From Azolla caroliniana (taxonomy: Eukaryota > Polypodiophyta), in assembly GCA_043228905.1 (NCBI GenBank), contig JBHGNT010000020.1, positions 4,774,001 to 4,838,000 of the forward strand: DNA of 64,000 nt. The letters run 5' to 3'. The position numbers and the translations under genes were made by a program. The notes beneath the pieces are model-generated. The model was not told the origin of the DNA. It worked only from the letters and a program-made list of their open reading frames with translations, and did no database searches. This document shows, piece after piece, positions 1 to 11,330 of the stretch; within the stretch, counting starts at the first letter, position 1; each line of letters begins with the position of its first letter.

Positions 1-553
1 GTCGAGCACCTTCAATGCACACACCGGATACTTCGGTATGTTAGCGGTACGAAGGACCGGGGACTGTTATACCGACACGGTATAGTTGGGAATCTAGTCG
101 GATATACCGATGTCGACTAGGTTGGTGATGCATCAAATTGCCAATCCACCTCTAGCTACATGGTTTTTCTTGGTAGCGCGGCTGTTGCGTGGAGCAGCAA
201 AAAGCAGCCAACAGTGGCTCTGTCGAGCACTGAGGCTGAATATCGGGGCGCTACCATTGCCACCTGTGAAGCCATCTGGCTTTGACGACTGTTGCGAGAC
301 CTGCGAATCAAGGTGACGACCCCGATCCTAATCTACTGCGACAATGTAAGCAGCATACAGCTCGCCAAGAATCCAGTATTCCATGCTCGGACAAAGCACA
401 TAGAAGTGCATTATCACTTTGTGCGTGAGCGGGTCCTGAGCGGTGAAGTTGAACTTCGGTATGTTCACACGGATCGGCAAGCTGCCGATATCTTCACCAA
501 GCCACTCAGATCGAACAAGTTGAAGCACTTTTTGGAGATGCTCGACGTGCCGC
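1..553 (+). pseudogene. Ty1/copia RNase H domain, C-terminal fragment
   Basis: This is the end of a copia polyprotein: the RNase H region that removes the RNA strand during reverse transcription. Visible blocks are [58 protein letters not shown] and DIFTKPL, in the usual copia order. The acidic residues expected in the catalytic core (D in YTDVD, E in TEAEY, D in YCDN) can be seen. The frame is broken by a TAG at about 118 and a TGA at about 283, and the left end runs off the window. It closely resembles the RNase H at 37299-38056, so both come from one copia family. The reading ends in an LTR-like sequence starting at 554, which replaces the tail of the protein. Confidence 0.9.
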
Positions 554-1023
554 TATCGTGATGTTTCTAACATAGTGTGAAACCACCCTCGAAAAGAAGT
601 AAAATAGTATTACAAATAAACTAGTATTGTGAAGTCAACTTCATTGGTAGAAAAAATACTTTTTCATTTTCCAAAGATAATTCCTTATAAATAAATGGTC
701 AAAGGATTGAACCTTACAATAAATAATGATGAATATTAAGTTAGAGGTGGTTTTCAAAAGTAGACAAAAGTAGAGAAAACGATGGAGAGAAAAAAAAAAG
801 CATGCATGGATATGAGCACATTAAAGAAAAAAGCTCATAATTTCCTCGTCAGATGTCCAAATTAGAAAAGCAAAGATGCATAAGAAATCTAACCCAAAGA
901 GCTTTCCAAGAATATCTTGCATCTAAAAGTTGGGGCTAGAAAACAGAAATGGTGAGGAAAAGAAAAGTTGACTCATATAGACAAGCGATTTTTTTAGGGG
1001 AAAAAGGTAAGCAATCCTAAACC
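554..1023 (+). repeat. Truncated LTR of family LTR-X
   Basis: The sequence begins TATCGTGATGTTT and follows the 32937-33822 copy closely: the shared blocks GTGAAACCACCCTC, AAAAGTAGACAAAA, ATTTCCTCGTC, GACTCATATAGA and GCAATCCTAAACCT come in the same order. It stops at about 1023, where the end of a gypsy element begins, so roughly the 3' half of the LTR is missing. It replaces the end of the copia RNase H reading frame. Confidence 0.7.
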
Positions 1024-1036
1024 TGAGATATTACAT
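1024..1036 (-). repeat. Stub of the 3' LTR of the gypsy element
   Basis: The minus strand reads TGTAATATCTCAG here, identical to the first 13 bases of the 5' LTR at 7252-7240. It is followed directly by LTR-X sequence. The match is short and could be chance, but it lies where the 3' LTR should begin, beyond the integrase C-terminus. Confidence 0.4.
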
Positions 1037-1211
1037 GTAATCGACTCACGTGGAATACGAGATGAACTATAACGTTGGAAGGCAAATCCAAATGATAAGC
1101 ATTGGGACCTATACATTTTAAAACTTTTTATGGTCCACAATACCGTGGGGCTAATTTTGCACATGGTTCTGTTCTCAATGTTTCTGAGTCCTTAGGAACC
1201 CGTAGAAAAAC

Positions 1212-2246
1212 CTATTGTCCTATGTGGAATTCCCTTGGTTTTCTATCATGATTCGCATAAAAGACATTTCTGTCTCGTGCCATCCTAAGGTTTTCTTCTG
1301 CTAACTTACGTGCTTCGAGCATATCAGATAGAAAATCCTTTGTACTATCCAAAGTGTGCGAATCAAAAGAAACATCAATAGGAGGACGTGGCGTATAACC
1401 ATACACCAACATGAACAGACTGTATTTTGTTGATGTATGCTTAGCGCTGTTCTAGGCAAATTCCACCATAGGAAGGTAAGTCTCCCATAATGAGGGTTTT
1501 TGCGCTACATATGCTCTCAACATATCCTCTAATATTTGATTCACTCTCTCAGTCTACCCATCTGACTGAGGATGATCAAAAGAATTGAGACTCAAGGTTG
1601 TACTTGTAAGCTTGGAGTCTCGATCACTTACAATCTCCATCAGTAGACCATATAAGCTATAAAGATGTTTAATAAACTTAATAGCCAATTGCTTTGCGGT
1701 AATTGTGGATTTTGTTGGAATGAATCTTGCCATCTTGGTAAGCCAATCAGTAACCACCCAAATGGCATTATTTCCCTCAATGGAACAAGGTAATCCAACT
1801 ATGAAATCCATGGATATACTTTGCCACTTTTCAGCTGGAATATCGAGAGGTTGCAATAAGCCAACTTTTTTCTGTCAGTCGGCCTTAATGACCTGACATT
1901 GTGGACAATGTATAACATAGGACTCTACCTCAGGTTTCATTTTTTGCTAGAAAAACCTACCTTTAATCAAAGCTAATTTTCTTTGGACACCTGGATGTCT
2001 AGCAGAAGGGGCATCATGACATTCATACAGAATTTTATTCTTGATGTCCTTTATGTGTGGTATGAAAACCTTACTATTGCGGTATAATAACCCATTCGCA
2101 ACATAGTAAAGGTTCTTCGGGGTAGATGTGGTTCCATAATCGACGTCAATACCTGTTTTAGCTCTCTTCCAGAACTTGGAAAATGTTTTGTCATCAAGGT
2201 ATTTTTGTTTACCCCGGATCAAATCAAATAAGTCGTTAAATTTCAC
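1212..2246 (-). pseudogene. Integrase region of the minus-strand gypsy element
   Basis: Three reading pieces on the minus strand together cover a gypsy integrase, the enzyme that inserts the element cDNA. At 2246-1947 is the N-terminal zinc region (HDAPSARHPG, then a HCPQC-like pair just downstream). At 1856-1554 is the catalytic core (SMDFIVGLP with the first Asp, VTDWLTKMARFIP, IVSDRDSKL with the second Asp, then HPQSDG). At 1412-1212 is the C-terminal part (VYGYTPRPPIDV). Stops separate the pieces and the segment around the catalytic Glu is broken, so it cannot be functional as read. It lies downstream of the RT/RNase H of the same element. Confidence 0.85.
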
Positions 2247-2451
2247 GAAACTTAGGGCATTAATTTTTGGAATACGATCAGGGCATTTGCAATGGAATTC
2301 AAAGCCCCTTTTCGATATCTAATTTCGAAATCGAAGTCTTGCATCAACTCCGCCTATCTTGCCTTTCGACCTCAAAATTTGTCCGCGAGAGGAAGTATTG
2401 CAAGGATTTGTGGTCCGTTAAAACAGTGAATTTACTACTATACAAATAATG

Positions 2452-3612
2452 TCACCATTTCTTTAAGGCATAAATGATAGAAAATAATTCTTTTTCTTGA
2501 ACCGAATAATTTCTTTGGGCTGAATCCAATTTTTTGCTTTCAAAAGCAATTGGTCTCCCAATTTGAAATAATGCAGCCCCAATAACATACTCACTTGCAT
2601 CTGTCTCAACTTCAAATGTTTGATTAGGATCAGGTACAACTAAAGTAGGTACATTCACAATTAATGACTTCAACTTATTGAAGGTTTCTTCAAGAGAGGC
2701 ATTCCACTCAATAGGGTTAGTGGACTTTCTTGTGATACCCTTCAATAGGTCCATAAATGGTGCAGTGTAGGATGAATAGTTTTGAAGATATCTTCTTAGG
2801 AATCCAACAAATCCTAAGAAAGATCGTAGCTCCTTAACATTTGAAGGTTGTGGCCAATTTAATATTGCTTCTATCTTAGATTTATCGATAGAAACGATTG
2901 ACCTAGATATGTGGTGTCCAAGATACATAACTTCCTTTTGAAAGAAATCACATTTAGATAGTTTGGCAAATAGCTTGTATTCACGAAGCTTATCCAAAAC
3001 TATTCGGACATGACACACATGATCCTCAAATGTGTTACTATATACCATGATGTCATCAAGGAATACAACCACGAAATTACATAGCTAATCTCTGAATATA
3101 TCATTCATCAATTGTTGGAATGTGGCTAGAGCATCAGTCAACCCAAATGGTAGAACCCGAAACTCATAATGACCATAACGAGTTCGGAAAGCTGTTTTGG
3201 AAACATCTTCTTCTGAAACCCTGATCTGATGATAGTCAGTGCGCAAGTCTATCTCAGTAAAATATCTTGCACTTCTATCTATCAAGTCATTAGAATGAGG
3301 AAAAGGGTAGGAATTGCGAATGGTGAGTTTATTCAAACCCTTGTAATTTACACACATTCGCCAAGTTCCATCCTTCTTCTTGGCCAAGATGACTGGAGTT
3401 CCCCATGGCGATTTGCTGTACCGGATGTGTCCTATCCTCAAGTACTTCTTGATTTGTCGGGCAATTTCATCCTCTTCGGTTCGACTCAACTGATAAGGGG
3501 GTATGCTCACAGGTTTAGCGCCTAGAACCAAGTTTATCTTATGATCTATAGACCGAGAAGGAGGCAATCCTTGAGGTAACTTATCCGGAAATAAGTCCTT
3601 AAAATGCGACAA
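2452..3612 (-). pseudogene. Reverse transcriptase and RNase H of the gypsy element
   Basis: The minus-strand reading begins just inside RT ([16 protein letters not shown]) and shows the ordered gypsy RT motifs [46 protein letters not shown] and the active-site block VVFLDDIMVYSN. One in-frame TAG (about 3083) splits it before the FLDD block. After the RT come LRSFLGFVGFLRRYL and the RNase H start (VETDASEYVIGAALFQ, EKELFSIIYALKKW). A stop then occurs and the RNase H continues in frame towards 2250. The solo LTR at 3623-4364 cuts it off from gag and protease. Confidence 0.9.
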
Positions 3613-3622
3613 GATTTCACGT

Positions 3623-4364
3623 TGTCGTAGTGTATTTCATACACTACGTGAAAAACTTATAAAGTACCGATTTAATAAATATGAATAAATAGTAGAAAAT
3701 ATTAAAATATATATAACATTCATAGGGCAAGATTCAAACCTTGCACCTCCATGTTAATAATGTAATGTCTTACCATTACACTAGCATTTCATTAGTGTTC
3801 AAAAGTAGATGTTCCACATAGAAAGGTTAGTTCACCTAGGATAAACTTTAGTTAAAAGAAAAACGCATGCTAAAAGAAAAAGCTACGCATGCACATCTAG
3901 CGTGCATGAACGCTATAGTTGATAATAATAATAATAACGCACAAGTTCGAAAAAGCATGATCACTTTAGATAAAGCATATAGTCTATCTATAGAAAAAGC
4001 ACAGAGTCTATAGTTAGAAAAGAAAAAGCATGGATTGCTAAGACTCTCTCATCTCTATATAAGGATGAGGAGCACAATGTAAGGGTGTGAAAAATATTTG
4101 GGAAATTGGATATATTTCCTAAAACACCACCAATTAATATAATATATTCGTGGGATTCACGAATTTGTGATAAAAATTGTCTCTTACTATCTAAATATTG
4201 ATTAAATACACTGAACTCGTGAGATTCACGAGATTAATAACTTACCTATCTTTCTAATAATCTATTCATAACTATAAACTTGTCTCAAATTCTTCCTCCT
4301 AGTCCAAAACCCCAGTGGTTCCCACCCGACTCACGCAAACGATCCGGAGCCGAAAGGCATGACA
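3623..4364 (+). mobile_element. Solo LTR (family LTR-X) inside the gypsy element
   Basis: The insertion starts TGTCGTAGTG and ends GGCATGACA, an inverted TGTCGT/(A)TGACA pair with TG...CA ends. It is flanked on both sides by ACGT (3619-3622 and 4365-4368), a probable target duplication of four or five bases. Removing it rejoins the gypsy reading between the protease end and the RT start. Inside are a TATA-like CTATATAAGG at about 4055 and an antisense tRNA-like module (3731-3783). Its 3' part (TCCTAGTCCAAAACCC, GGTTCCCACCC, CGATCCGGAGCCG) is shared with the LTR that ends at 56767, which shows the family. Confidence 0.8.
3731..3783 (-). other. tRNA-like module (A box and B box) within LTR-X
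   Basis: On the minus strand the sequence carries TAGTGTAATGG, which fits the Pol III A box TRGYNNARNGG. About 43 bases on is GGTTTGAATC, close to the B box GGTTCGANTCC. It is antisense to the LTR and lies about 110-160 bases from the LTR start. No proper cloverleaf with a paired acceptor stem is evident, so I call it tRNA-like, not a tRNA gene. Confidence 0.55.
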
Positions 4365-5559
4365 ACGTAGAGCATCTTTCTCAAAATCATCCAATGAACT
4401 CTTATCTACAAATTGATACAGAGGATCATTGGGCTGTAATATACACACATAAAATTGTGCATCGACATTTTGACCATAAGTATAAAGATGATTAACAAAC
4501 ATTAAATTGTTTATCGCAGTCCCATGAATAAAAACTTGTTGGTTGTTATTTCCTTCAAAAGAAATAGTATGATTCAACCAATCGATATCAAGACTATGTC
4601 TATTATAAAACCATATGTAACCAAGAACTACATCTACTATTCGTAAACGCATTACATGAAAAGTCAACTTTTTAGTGTAGTTATTTATTACTAGGTGTAC
4701 ACCATGTGCAATTAATGAATGCCTTTGGACACGGCCTCCCACAGTAAGAACTTTGTAGTCGTGGTCACTTTTGGTTGTTTTTATTCGTAACATATGCACC
4801 ATATTAGAGTCAAGAAAATTATGAGTGCTACCATGGTCAAATAGTATAGTTACACTTTGATTGTGGATAGTCCCATAAGTTCTAAGTAAATCGTGTGGTC
4901 CAAGAATATTTTTTTGTAATGCAATAGTACTAACGAAATTCAAATAATTCAAGAACATACTTGGATTATTGGAAGTTGATGGCTTTCTTTGCGGATTGTT
5001 GGAGTAACCGCTCTCCTTTCTCCGCCTACACTCATTGGCTTTATGCCCAGGATTCTTACAAAAGTTGCAGATTATTACCCGCCTTTTCGCATTGTCGCTT
5101 TGACCTATCAGAGAAAGTTGGTATCTACGTTTACCGCTTTCTCCTTCCGACTCTTTTGGTTGGTAACGAGCTTTTGTGTCAAATAGAATGCAAGCACGTT
5201 CCATCGCTTCTCCCAAAGTCTTGGGTTGATGAACGTGGATCTCATAATGAAAATCTTTATTATGGAAACTATTAATATATAATCCTATCAATATTTCCTC
5301 GTTAGAAGCCGACAAAAAAAGTCCATGCTTTGTTATCAAGTGACTTGACAATATCGTCTTGCGTTTTATGGAAATCATCCCTTGTGACGAATTCGATATC
5401 GTCATTAATGTCGTCATGGACCGGAGATATTGATTGGTCGTCCTCATCTCGCATCGGAGAAATTGGATGACCTTGACGGGTGGGAGATGTGGGATGTGTC
5501 GAAAATTTTTGTTGGTTGAGAGATGTGTGATGTGTGGAATTGCGAGAGGAGGAAGCCAT
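4365..5559 (-). pseudogene. gag and protease region of the gypsy element
   Basis: The start on the minus strand is MASSSRNSTHH at 5559. A frameshift near 5440-5300 passes the reading to a frame that runs down to the solo LTR. Recognisable parts are the end of the gag capsid region (LGEAMERACILFDTKAR), a retroviral zinc knuckle CNFCKNPGHKANEC, and an aspartic protease block TILFDHGSTHNFLD. In the last, the usual D-S/T-G triad reads D-H-G. The end DDFEKDALR is followed at once by LTR-X sequence. Gag packages the RNA and the protease would cut the polyprotein. The altered triad and the frameshift mark it as a pseudogene. Confidence 0.8.
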
Positions 5560-6940
5560 GATTAATACAGAGAGTTGAGAGAGTAAGGAAATAAGTATAC
5601 TAAAGTCTACAGTACTAAAGTTATATAAGACTTTAGAATTTGGATGAGGGAGTCAAGTATGATATATTATCATGAGAGATAATACTTATATACCTTTTTT
5701 CATTCAAGTTGGTGAGGATAAAAGATCCCCCTATGATATATCCAATTTAGGAAATTATCCCCTTTTTATCTATTTCGATTCCTAGATTAGACATTAGGAA
5801 ATAAGACCACCCTTTTTAGGAAGTCGGTGATGAGTAGTCGGTCACCACCTCTCTCAAGATAATCCCTTAAATTCTTCCAAACTAGGAAATTCTCCCTTTT
5901 CAGTTAATGAAAAATCCTAGTTTAGGTTTTAGGAATAAACATCCCCTTTTTGGAAGTCGGTGGTAATAGCTTGCGATTTCCATGAGAATCACTGCTAACA
6001 AACAGGGGTGATGATCAAAACATCCCTTCAATCATCATCCCCCTATTCTTCCCATCCATCTCACACTCATGCTCCCCTCTCAAAAAACTAATTTCCCCCC
6101 CTTATCTCTCTCCTTTGTATCGATTATCCATATAATCATAAAATCATCCTTATAATCAACTATATAATCATCCATATAATTGATCCATTAACGCTAATGA
6201 TCAATGGTTTATCCATCCATCATCGCGTAATTTAAACACACCCGTGGTGATGGATGATTGTGGTCATTCGAATAAACCTTAGGGTCGATGATCAATTGAT
6301 CATTGACATTCAATGATCATCACCCTAGTTATATCGGCCAATTTTAATTAAATTGATTATCAATGATCATTATCCTTATATATGATGATCATCAATTATT
6401 TCATCAAAAATTAGATGATCAAGCATCACCTATAGTCTATTGGTGGCCGACCTCTAGAGATGCAATCTCCATACGTAAGGCCGCTTCATGGGCATGGCCT
6501 TCAGATCAAGAGGGGTATACGAAAAATAAAATATAAGTATATTTAAGGTGCTTTTATTTTAATAAATATATATTAAATATCTTAACGTAAAACAAAAACA
6601 TAATAACAATAACAATAATTCCATGAAACTTTATTTATTTATTTTATTTTAAACCCCTTGATTTTATTTTGTGCATCAATGGATCGCACTCAAAGCCTTT
6701 TCATTTAAGGTTATAACAAGGATCTACTAACCAACCCATCAATATATGTCAAAACCTTAATATATTTATTATACATAAACCACACATCAACATATCACCC
6801 CCAAACGGAATCTCCATGGCGTTTTCGACACTTCCCCAATCCATCATTTAACATACATTAGTACATAAAAAAATAACATATTTTCCCGTACTAAAGCACA
6901 CAACGTGAATCCAATCAAACAATATTTTTTTAGGATTAAA

Positions 6941-6955
6941 ACCACTCTAATACCA
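6941..6955 (-). other. Primer-binding site of the gypsy element
   Basis: The minus strand reads TGGTATTAGAGTGG two bases after the LTR end. It matches TGGTATCAGAGCGG, the complement of plant initiator tRNA-Met, at all but two positions. This site primes minus-strand DNA synthesis and confirms the LTR boundary at 6958. Confidence 0.7.
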
Positions 6956-6957
6956 TA

Positions 6958-7252
6958 TGTAATAACCAAGATCATTAATCCTAAAATAAAGACATAAATG
7001 ACAAAAACATACTGAAAATACACGTTACTACCCATCCACCCCCACGCTAGAGTCGACAACGTAGACGATGAATCCCGATCTATTCCATACCAGCCAGGAT
7101 CTCCACGTTAGGACCTTGGTAGATGACTAGTCCACATTAAAGAGAGCTTCGTTAGACGCACTCAAGGGGCTCCCCCCCTGCTAAGGAGAGTATGCCCTAT
7201 TTAATGACACACATTAGGCCAATCCAATAAAGCTGACAACTGAGATATTACA
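6958..7252 (-). repeat. 5' LTR of the minus-strand gypsy element
   Basis: The minus strand runs from TGTAATATCTCAG (7252) to GGTTATTACA (6958), 295 bases with the inverted ends TGTAAT/ATTACA. It is followed by a two-base spacer and a primer site. Its first 13 bases recur at 1036-1024 at the other end of the element. Confidence 0.7.
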
Positions 7253-8749
7253 GTATGATAGCCCCCAAATAAGCACGTCTAAACCAATGAACATTACATT
7301 GAGATTGTCAAGAATGATCTAAATAGATGACTTAACCAACTAGATTCCATGAGAGGGATGCTACAAATGTGCCAACAATTGGATATGTTGGTTATATTGG
7401 CAAATATTCATCTTGGTTCCGAGTTTCATAGGGGTCCAACCAAACTTTTCATGATGTATAATTGATGAAAATATTTGCATATGGCCTTGTTTAATCTAGT
7501 GTCATTGCACATGTTGGTAAATCTAACAAGTGTTGAAAAGGTGGGAGTTGATATAATATTAACCCGTGACACTCAAACCATGAATACCAAATGAGGTATT
7601 CCTAAACATTAGCAATCAACAATGGATTGGTTTGAGTCCACATTGGGGCATGAAACCACAATGCAACAAGTCATCATGTTAAATGGTTCGGTTTTGTTTC
7701 TACCATACATCTTATAAGCTTTGCCATCGATATGCATAAGTCCTCAATTGTAAGGAATATATGATATGTATATATGATTGCGAACCATAACATATAATAA
7801 GTTGAGTTATCATAACCATAATATGAACCATACGTACCATATGTGCATTCACATTCGCGTAAGAAAAACACCCTCAAAGAATGATAAATACCATACTTTT
7901 GGATTATCTATTTATTATGAGGTAAATAAGCCTAAAAAATGGAAAAAAACAAAAACAAAACATTAAAAAAATGGGAAGAAAACAACAAAAAAACACAAGA
8001 ATGTTTGAATAACATTCGCATTCATTTTCCAACGTAGGAAAATGAATGTTATGCTAGACGAACACGAATTTTACGTACTATGATCATAACAATAAACTAT
8101 TTTATTGTTTAAGTTTCTCTAAAATTTAACACATGCATGTGCTTTCTGGTAGATGTGGAGAAATGTTTTAACCTCACATATTTCTTCTCTTTTTTTGAAC
8201 TAGGTATTTTGCATGCATATACTTATTTTTTATTGTTTCCCTTACTTTGATTGTATTTAAACTCATTAAGTACTTTTGAGATTTGTAACATTCTTTATCA
8301 AACCATTCCTTCTTTGAGATACATTTCGAGGTCAAAATAGTAGATTGACAACCATTTTCCCATTTTTTTCCAGCTAATTTATTTATTTTATTATAAATTT
8401 TCTCACGTAGAAATTATATTTTAAAAAATTAGGGAAGGACTATAATAAAATATGAGGAACTTGGGTGGGAGGGGGAGAAATTAATGTATTGTATAGCCTA
8501 TGAAAATTCAAGGTGGAGAGGGATAATCCTTTTTTTTGTGAGAGAGAATGAGAGTGTAGATTGGCTTTAAATGCTTGTTTTTCATGAAAAATACTACAAT
8601 GGTAGTACAACTAGGTCATGACACAATTATAAGGGTACATGAAAGTTGTTGAATTATTAATAGCCAAGAACACGAAATTTGTAGCACAACTAAACCGTGT
8701 AATAGGGGTAGCAAAATATTCCATTGAGGAAAAAATTTCAAATTGTTCC
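7253..8749. other. AT-rich stretch with no recognisable gene
   Basis: No reading frame here has a recognisable domain; the longest are about 60-70 codons of low complexity. There is no LTR, primer site or repeat unit that I can tie to other parts of the window. It may be decayed element sequence. Confidence 0.5.
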
Positions 8750-9310
8750 TGTTGAGATATCAAGCTCAACTTAGTTACCCACGTAACTTAGTAGTTACCT
8801 CGATAGAATCTAGTTAGTGTGTTGACTTTTTAAACGCCAACTACCCAACGTGGGAGCGAGAAGTGAGTTGGGTAATGTATTGCTTGGAAACATGTGTCCA
8901 CGACCACATGCTTAGCCACATTCGAGATGCTAAGATGCCTAAAGAAGTATGGGTGAACTTAAAGAAAATATTCGCCACCAACACAATGGCACGCAAGCTT
9001 CAACTCCGGCAAGAGTTGAACAACATATGGCAAAAAGATATGTTTGTGTAGGACTACACCGCCAAGATCAAGAGCATTTGGGTGTCATACACAATGGCAT
9101 GCAAGCTTCAACTATGACAAGAGTTGAACAACATATGACAAAAAGATATGTCTGTGTCGGACTACACCGCCAAGATCAAGAGCATTTGGGTGTCATACAC
9201 AATGGCACGCAAGCTTCAACTACAACAAGAGTTAAACAACATACAAAAAAAAGATATGTCCATGTCGGACTACACCACCAAGATCAAGAGAATTTGGGTG
9301 TCATAGACAT
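8750..9310 (+). pseudogene. Collapsed copia fragment: LTR start joined to gag
   Basis: The piece starts TGTTGAGATATCAAGCTCAACTT, close to the first bases of the copia LTR at 45865. After about 110 bases it passes straight into copia gag coding sequence (WVMYCLETCVHDHMLSHIRD, AKMPKEVWVNLKKIF, KLQLRQELNNI). The rest of the LTR, the primer site and the gag start are therefore deleted. The gag part then enters a 108-bp tandem repeat with several stops and ends near 9310. It is a relic of the same copia group as the element at 45865-51240. Confidence 0.7.
8983..9306 (+). repeat. 108-bp tandem repeat, three copies, in copia gag
   Basis: ACAATGGC plus the sequence after it recurs at 8983, 9091 and 9199, an exact spacing of 108 bases. 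Each unit encodes the same 36-residue gag piece (KLQL.QELNNI.QKDM..DYTAKIK..WVS). Since 108 is a multiple of three, the repetition keeps the frame, but point mutations have put stops into each copy. Confidence 0.85.
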
Positions 9311-9330
9311 ATGTCACAACACGGTGGAAG

Positions 9331-9371
9331 GTAGGGATTGAACCCAAGACCTCCTGGTCTCCATTGGGCAA
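9331..9371 (-). other. tRNA-like module, weak
   Basis: The minus strand reads TTGCCCAATGGAGACC, which fits an A box except for one base, and then GGGTTCAATCCC, a shortened B box. The flanks GGTAGGG and CCCTACC can pair. It lies antisense to the gypsy gag that starts at 9798, upstream of its presumed promoter. It is less clear than the other modules in this window. Confidence 0.35.
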
Positions 9372-9435
9372 CCCTACCCATCATTGTATTCAAATCCAAC
9401 TTCATGTATGGTAGATTGAACAAATAAAGTTCCTA

Positions 9436-9640
9436 GGTTGCATGCATTCTCTATTCCTAGCTTGCTTACCTGCATTCTCTTTTCCGAGCTTGCATACATG
9501 CATTGTCTATTCCTAGCTTGCATGGATCTTCATGCATTCTCTTTTCCTAGCTTGCATACATGCATTCTCTATTCCTGGCTTGCATGGATCTTTATGAATT
9601 CTCTATTCCTAGCTAGCATACATACCTCTACCTTCTTGTA
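9436..9640 (+). repeat. Minisatellite of TTGCATGCATTCTCTATTCC type
   Basis: Irregular units of about 30-40 bases repeat the blocks GCATTCTC, TATTCCTAGCTTGCAT and GGATCTTCATG five to six times. They lie just upstream of a TATA-like box and of the gag start at 9798, so probably in the U3 part of a degraded LTR. Confidence 0.7.
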
Positions 9641-9646
9641 TAAATA
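9638..9646 (+). promoter_or_regulatory. TATA-like box upstream of gypsy gag
   Basis: GTATAAATA lies about 155 bases before the gag ATG at 9798, in a place that fits a U3/R promoter. No second LTR copy is available to confirm the LTR limits. Confidence 0.4.
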
Positions 9647-9797
9647 CTTAGGTGCACCTTGATTCTAATTAAGGTGAACAACACTAGTTATGGAATCATA
9701 AGTCAAGTTCTTGTTCTTTTTCTCTCTCCTAGTTCTTAGTCTCGTCTTGGTTCTACTCTATCCGTGACAGTTTATTCACCTTCCTTTTCTTGCTACC

Positions 9798-11100
9798 ATG
9801 TCTGACTCCGTTGACAACCTAAACCAAGTAATGGCAGCCTTGCAACAACTTCAACTCAAAAATGAAATCCTTCGGGAATCATTACGGGAGCTTCAATTTG
9901 TAACATCAAGAAACCCACCACCCGTTGAGCCACAATCGCCATCGGTACCTAGCCGAATCACTTCCTCTTCCCATCCATATGTCCTCGAACCAACCGTTAG
10001 CCTACTCGACAAATTCAATGTCACGAGGGCGTATCTTCGCGGCTTCATCAATCAAATTCATCTTATCATCCGTTTACAACCCCAACGGTATGCTAATGAC
10101 TTTTCTCGGGTCGGCCTCATTGGCACCCTTCTGTCTGGGCCGACGCATGCGTGGTTTGCACCCTTGGTCGAGACCTCATCCCCTCTCTTAGAAAACTTCA
10201 CCGCTTTCCTTGTTGAGGTCGAAGCTACATTCGGCGAGACAGACCGACGATGAACGACACTCACGAAGCTCTATTCCTTCTAACAAGGCTCACGTCTAGC
10301 CTCTGTCTACGCTTTAGAGTTCCACCAAATTTCCTGTGATGTCAGTTGGGATTCCCAAGCTTTATGCAACCATTTTTGTCGTGGTCTCCGAAATGATGTC
10401 AAGACTCTTCTCTTGAACTTTTCGGAGCCCACTTCGTTGTCTCAAGTAATCTCCCAAGACGTCCAATGTGATAATCGTTTGTTTGAATTTCATTAGGAAG
10501 AACGTGGGACTCGCAGGTTTTAGTCTTCTTCCTGAAATGCATCAATAGCCAGGCCCCACCCTACGTCTTAGTTTCGCCCCCCACTCCAACCTTACCCTCA
10601 CCCAATGATACTCATCCTGCAATGGAGGTCGATTCCCATACCCTAATGGAGATTGACCACGCTCGGTTCCAACCACTAACTAATGCCCAACGCCAACATC
10701 GTCGTGCCAATGGCCTCGGTTTCTATTGTGGTAACCCTGGCCATGTCATCCGCCACTACCAGGTGTGGGGCCCTTGATACAAATTCCACCATGCACATCT
10801 TGCGGAGGTTCCTAGACAACAGGAAAACGACCAAGTCCGGCTGCAGTAGGAGCCATGCCATGCTGCTAGACGCTTCCCATTACCCACGTTTTCCATGCTC
10901 CAACAAGTCCATTCCACCATTAAGAGGGTTTGCTTTGCAAGTAAGTCATTGTTTTGGGTAAACATCAATATACTCTCATGCTTTGCTCAACTCTGGAGAA
11001 TCTACTTGTTTTATCGATATATCGTTTGTCTGCGCACATAATATCTCCACCGTCCGCACATCACAACCCATATCCGTTCAAGCTCTCTCTTCGGGGGCAG
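9798..11100 (+). pseudogene. Ty3/gypsy gag and protease remnant
   Basis: The reading starts MSDSVDNLNQVMAALQQLQL, with a coiled-coil-like N-terminus and a proline-rich linker. It continues into a gypsy-type capsid domain (FINQIHLIIRLQPQRYAND, GTLLSGPTHAWFAPL, FLVEVEATFGETDRR). A TGA at 10251 stops the first frame after 151 codons. The homology goes on in the same and shifted frames (ASVYALEFHQISCDVSWD) to a zinc knuckle FYCGNPGHVIRHY near 10720. A protease block ALLNSGESTCFID near 10980 has the triad altered. At about 11100 it is joined abruptly to a copia polyprotein, so RT and integrase are absent. It is a different gypsy family from the others in the window. Confidence 0.75.
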
Positions 11101-11330
11101 TTAAATAAGACGATTTATGCGCAAGGAGAAAGGGAAGATGAAGATTCCGGAATATGGCATCGAGGCCGAAACGTCGGATTGAAGTGAATCCAACACGGCT
11201 AGAAGCAATGAAGAACCTCTAAAAACAGGGTTGAAATCGGCCGAGAGGGCCACAAAATCGGTGAACCAGAAGTTGCGTTGATCCACCTGCCAAAAAGAAT
11301 CCCGTAATTTGGTACAGGTACAATGAGTAT

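Larger units (their letters stand above)
1024..7252 (-). mobile_element. Ty3/gypsy retrotransposon, minus strand, degenerate
   Basis: Read on the minus strand the order is LTR (7252-6958), primer site, long AT-rich leader (6940-5560), gag, protease, reverse transcriptase, RNase H, integrase. The order RT before IN marks it as Ty3/gypsy. A solo LTR-X (3623-4364) sits between protease and RT. At the far end only about 13 bases of the second LTR are recognisable: TGTAATATCTCAG on the minus strand at 1036-1024 equals the first bases of the 5' LTR at 7252. No target-site duplication can be checked because that end is joined to another LTR. The leader at 5600-6940 is AT-rich with many ATGATCATC-like stretches and no reading frame I can assign. 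Confidence 0.8.

Noticed and set aside
7674-7966. Overlapping 62-67 codon frames on both strands
   Set aside because: Low-complexity AT-rich sequence with no domain, no splice or start context and no homologous copy in the window.
10683-11187. Separate small genes between gag and the copia RT
   Set aside because: The plus-strand frames are out-of-frame readings of the gypsy gag knuckle and protease remnant.
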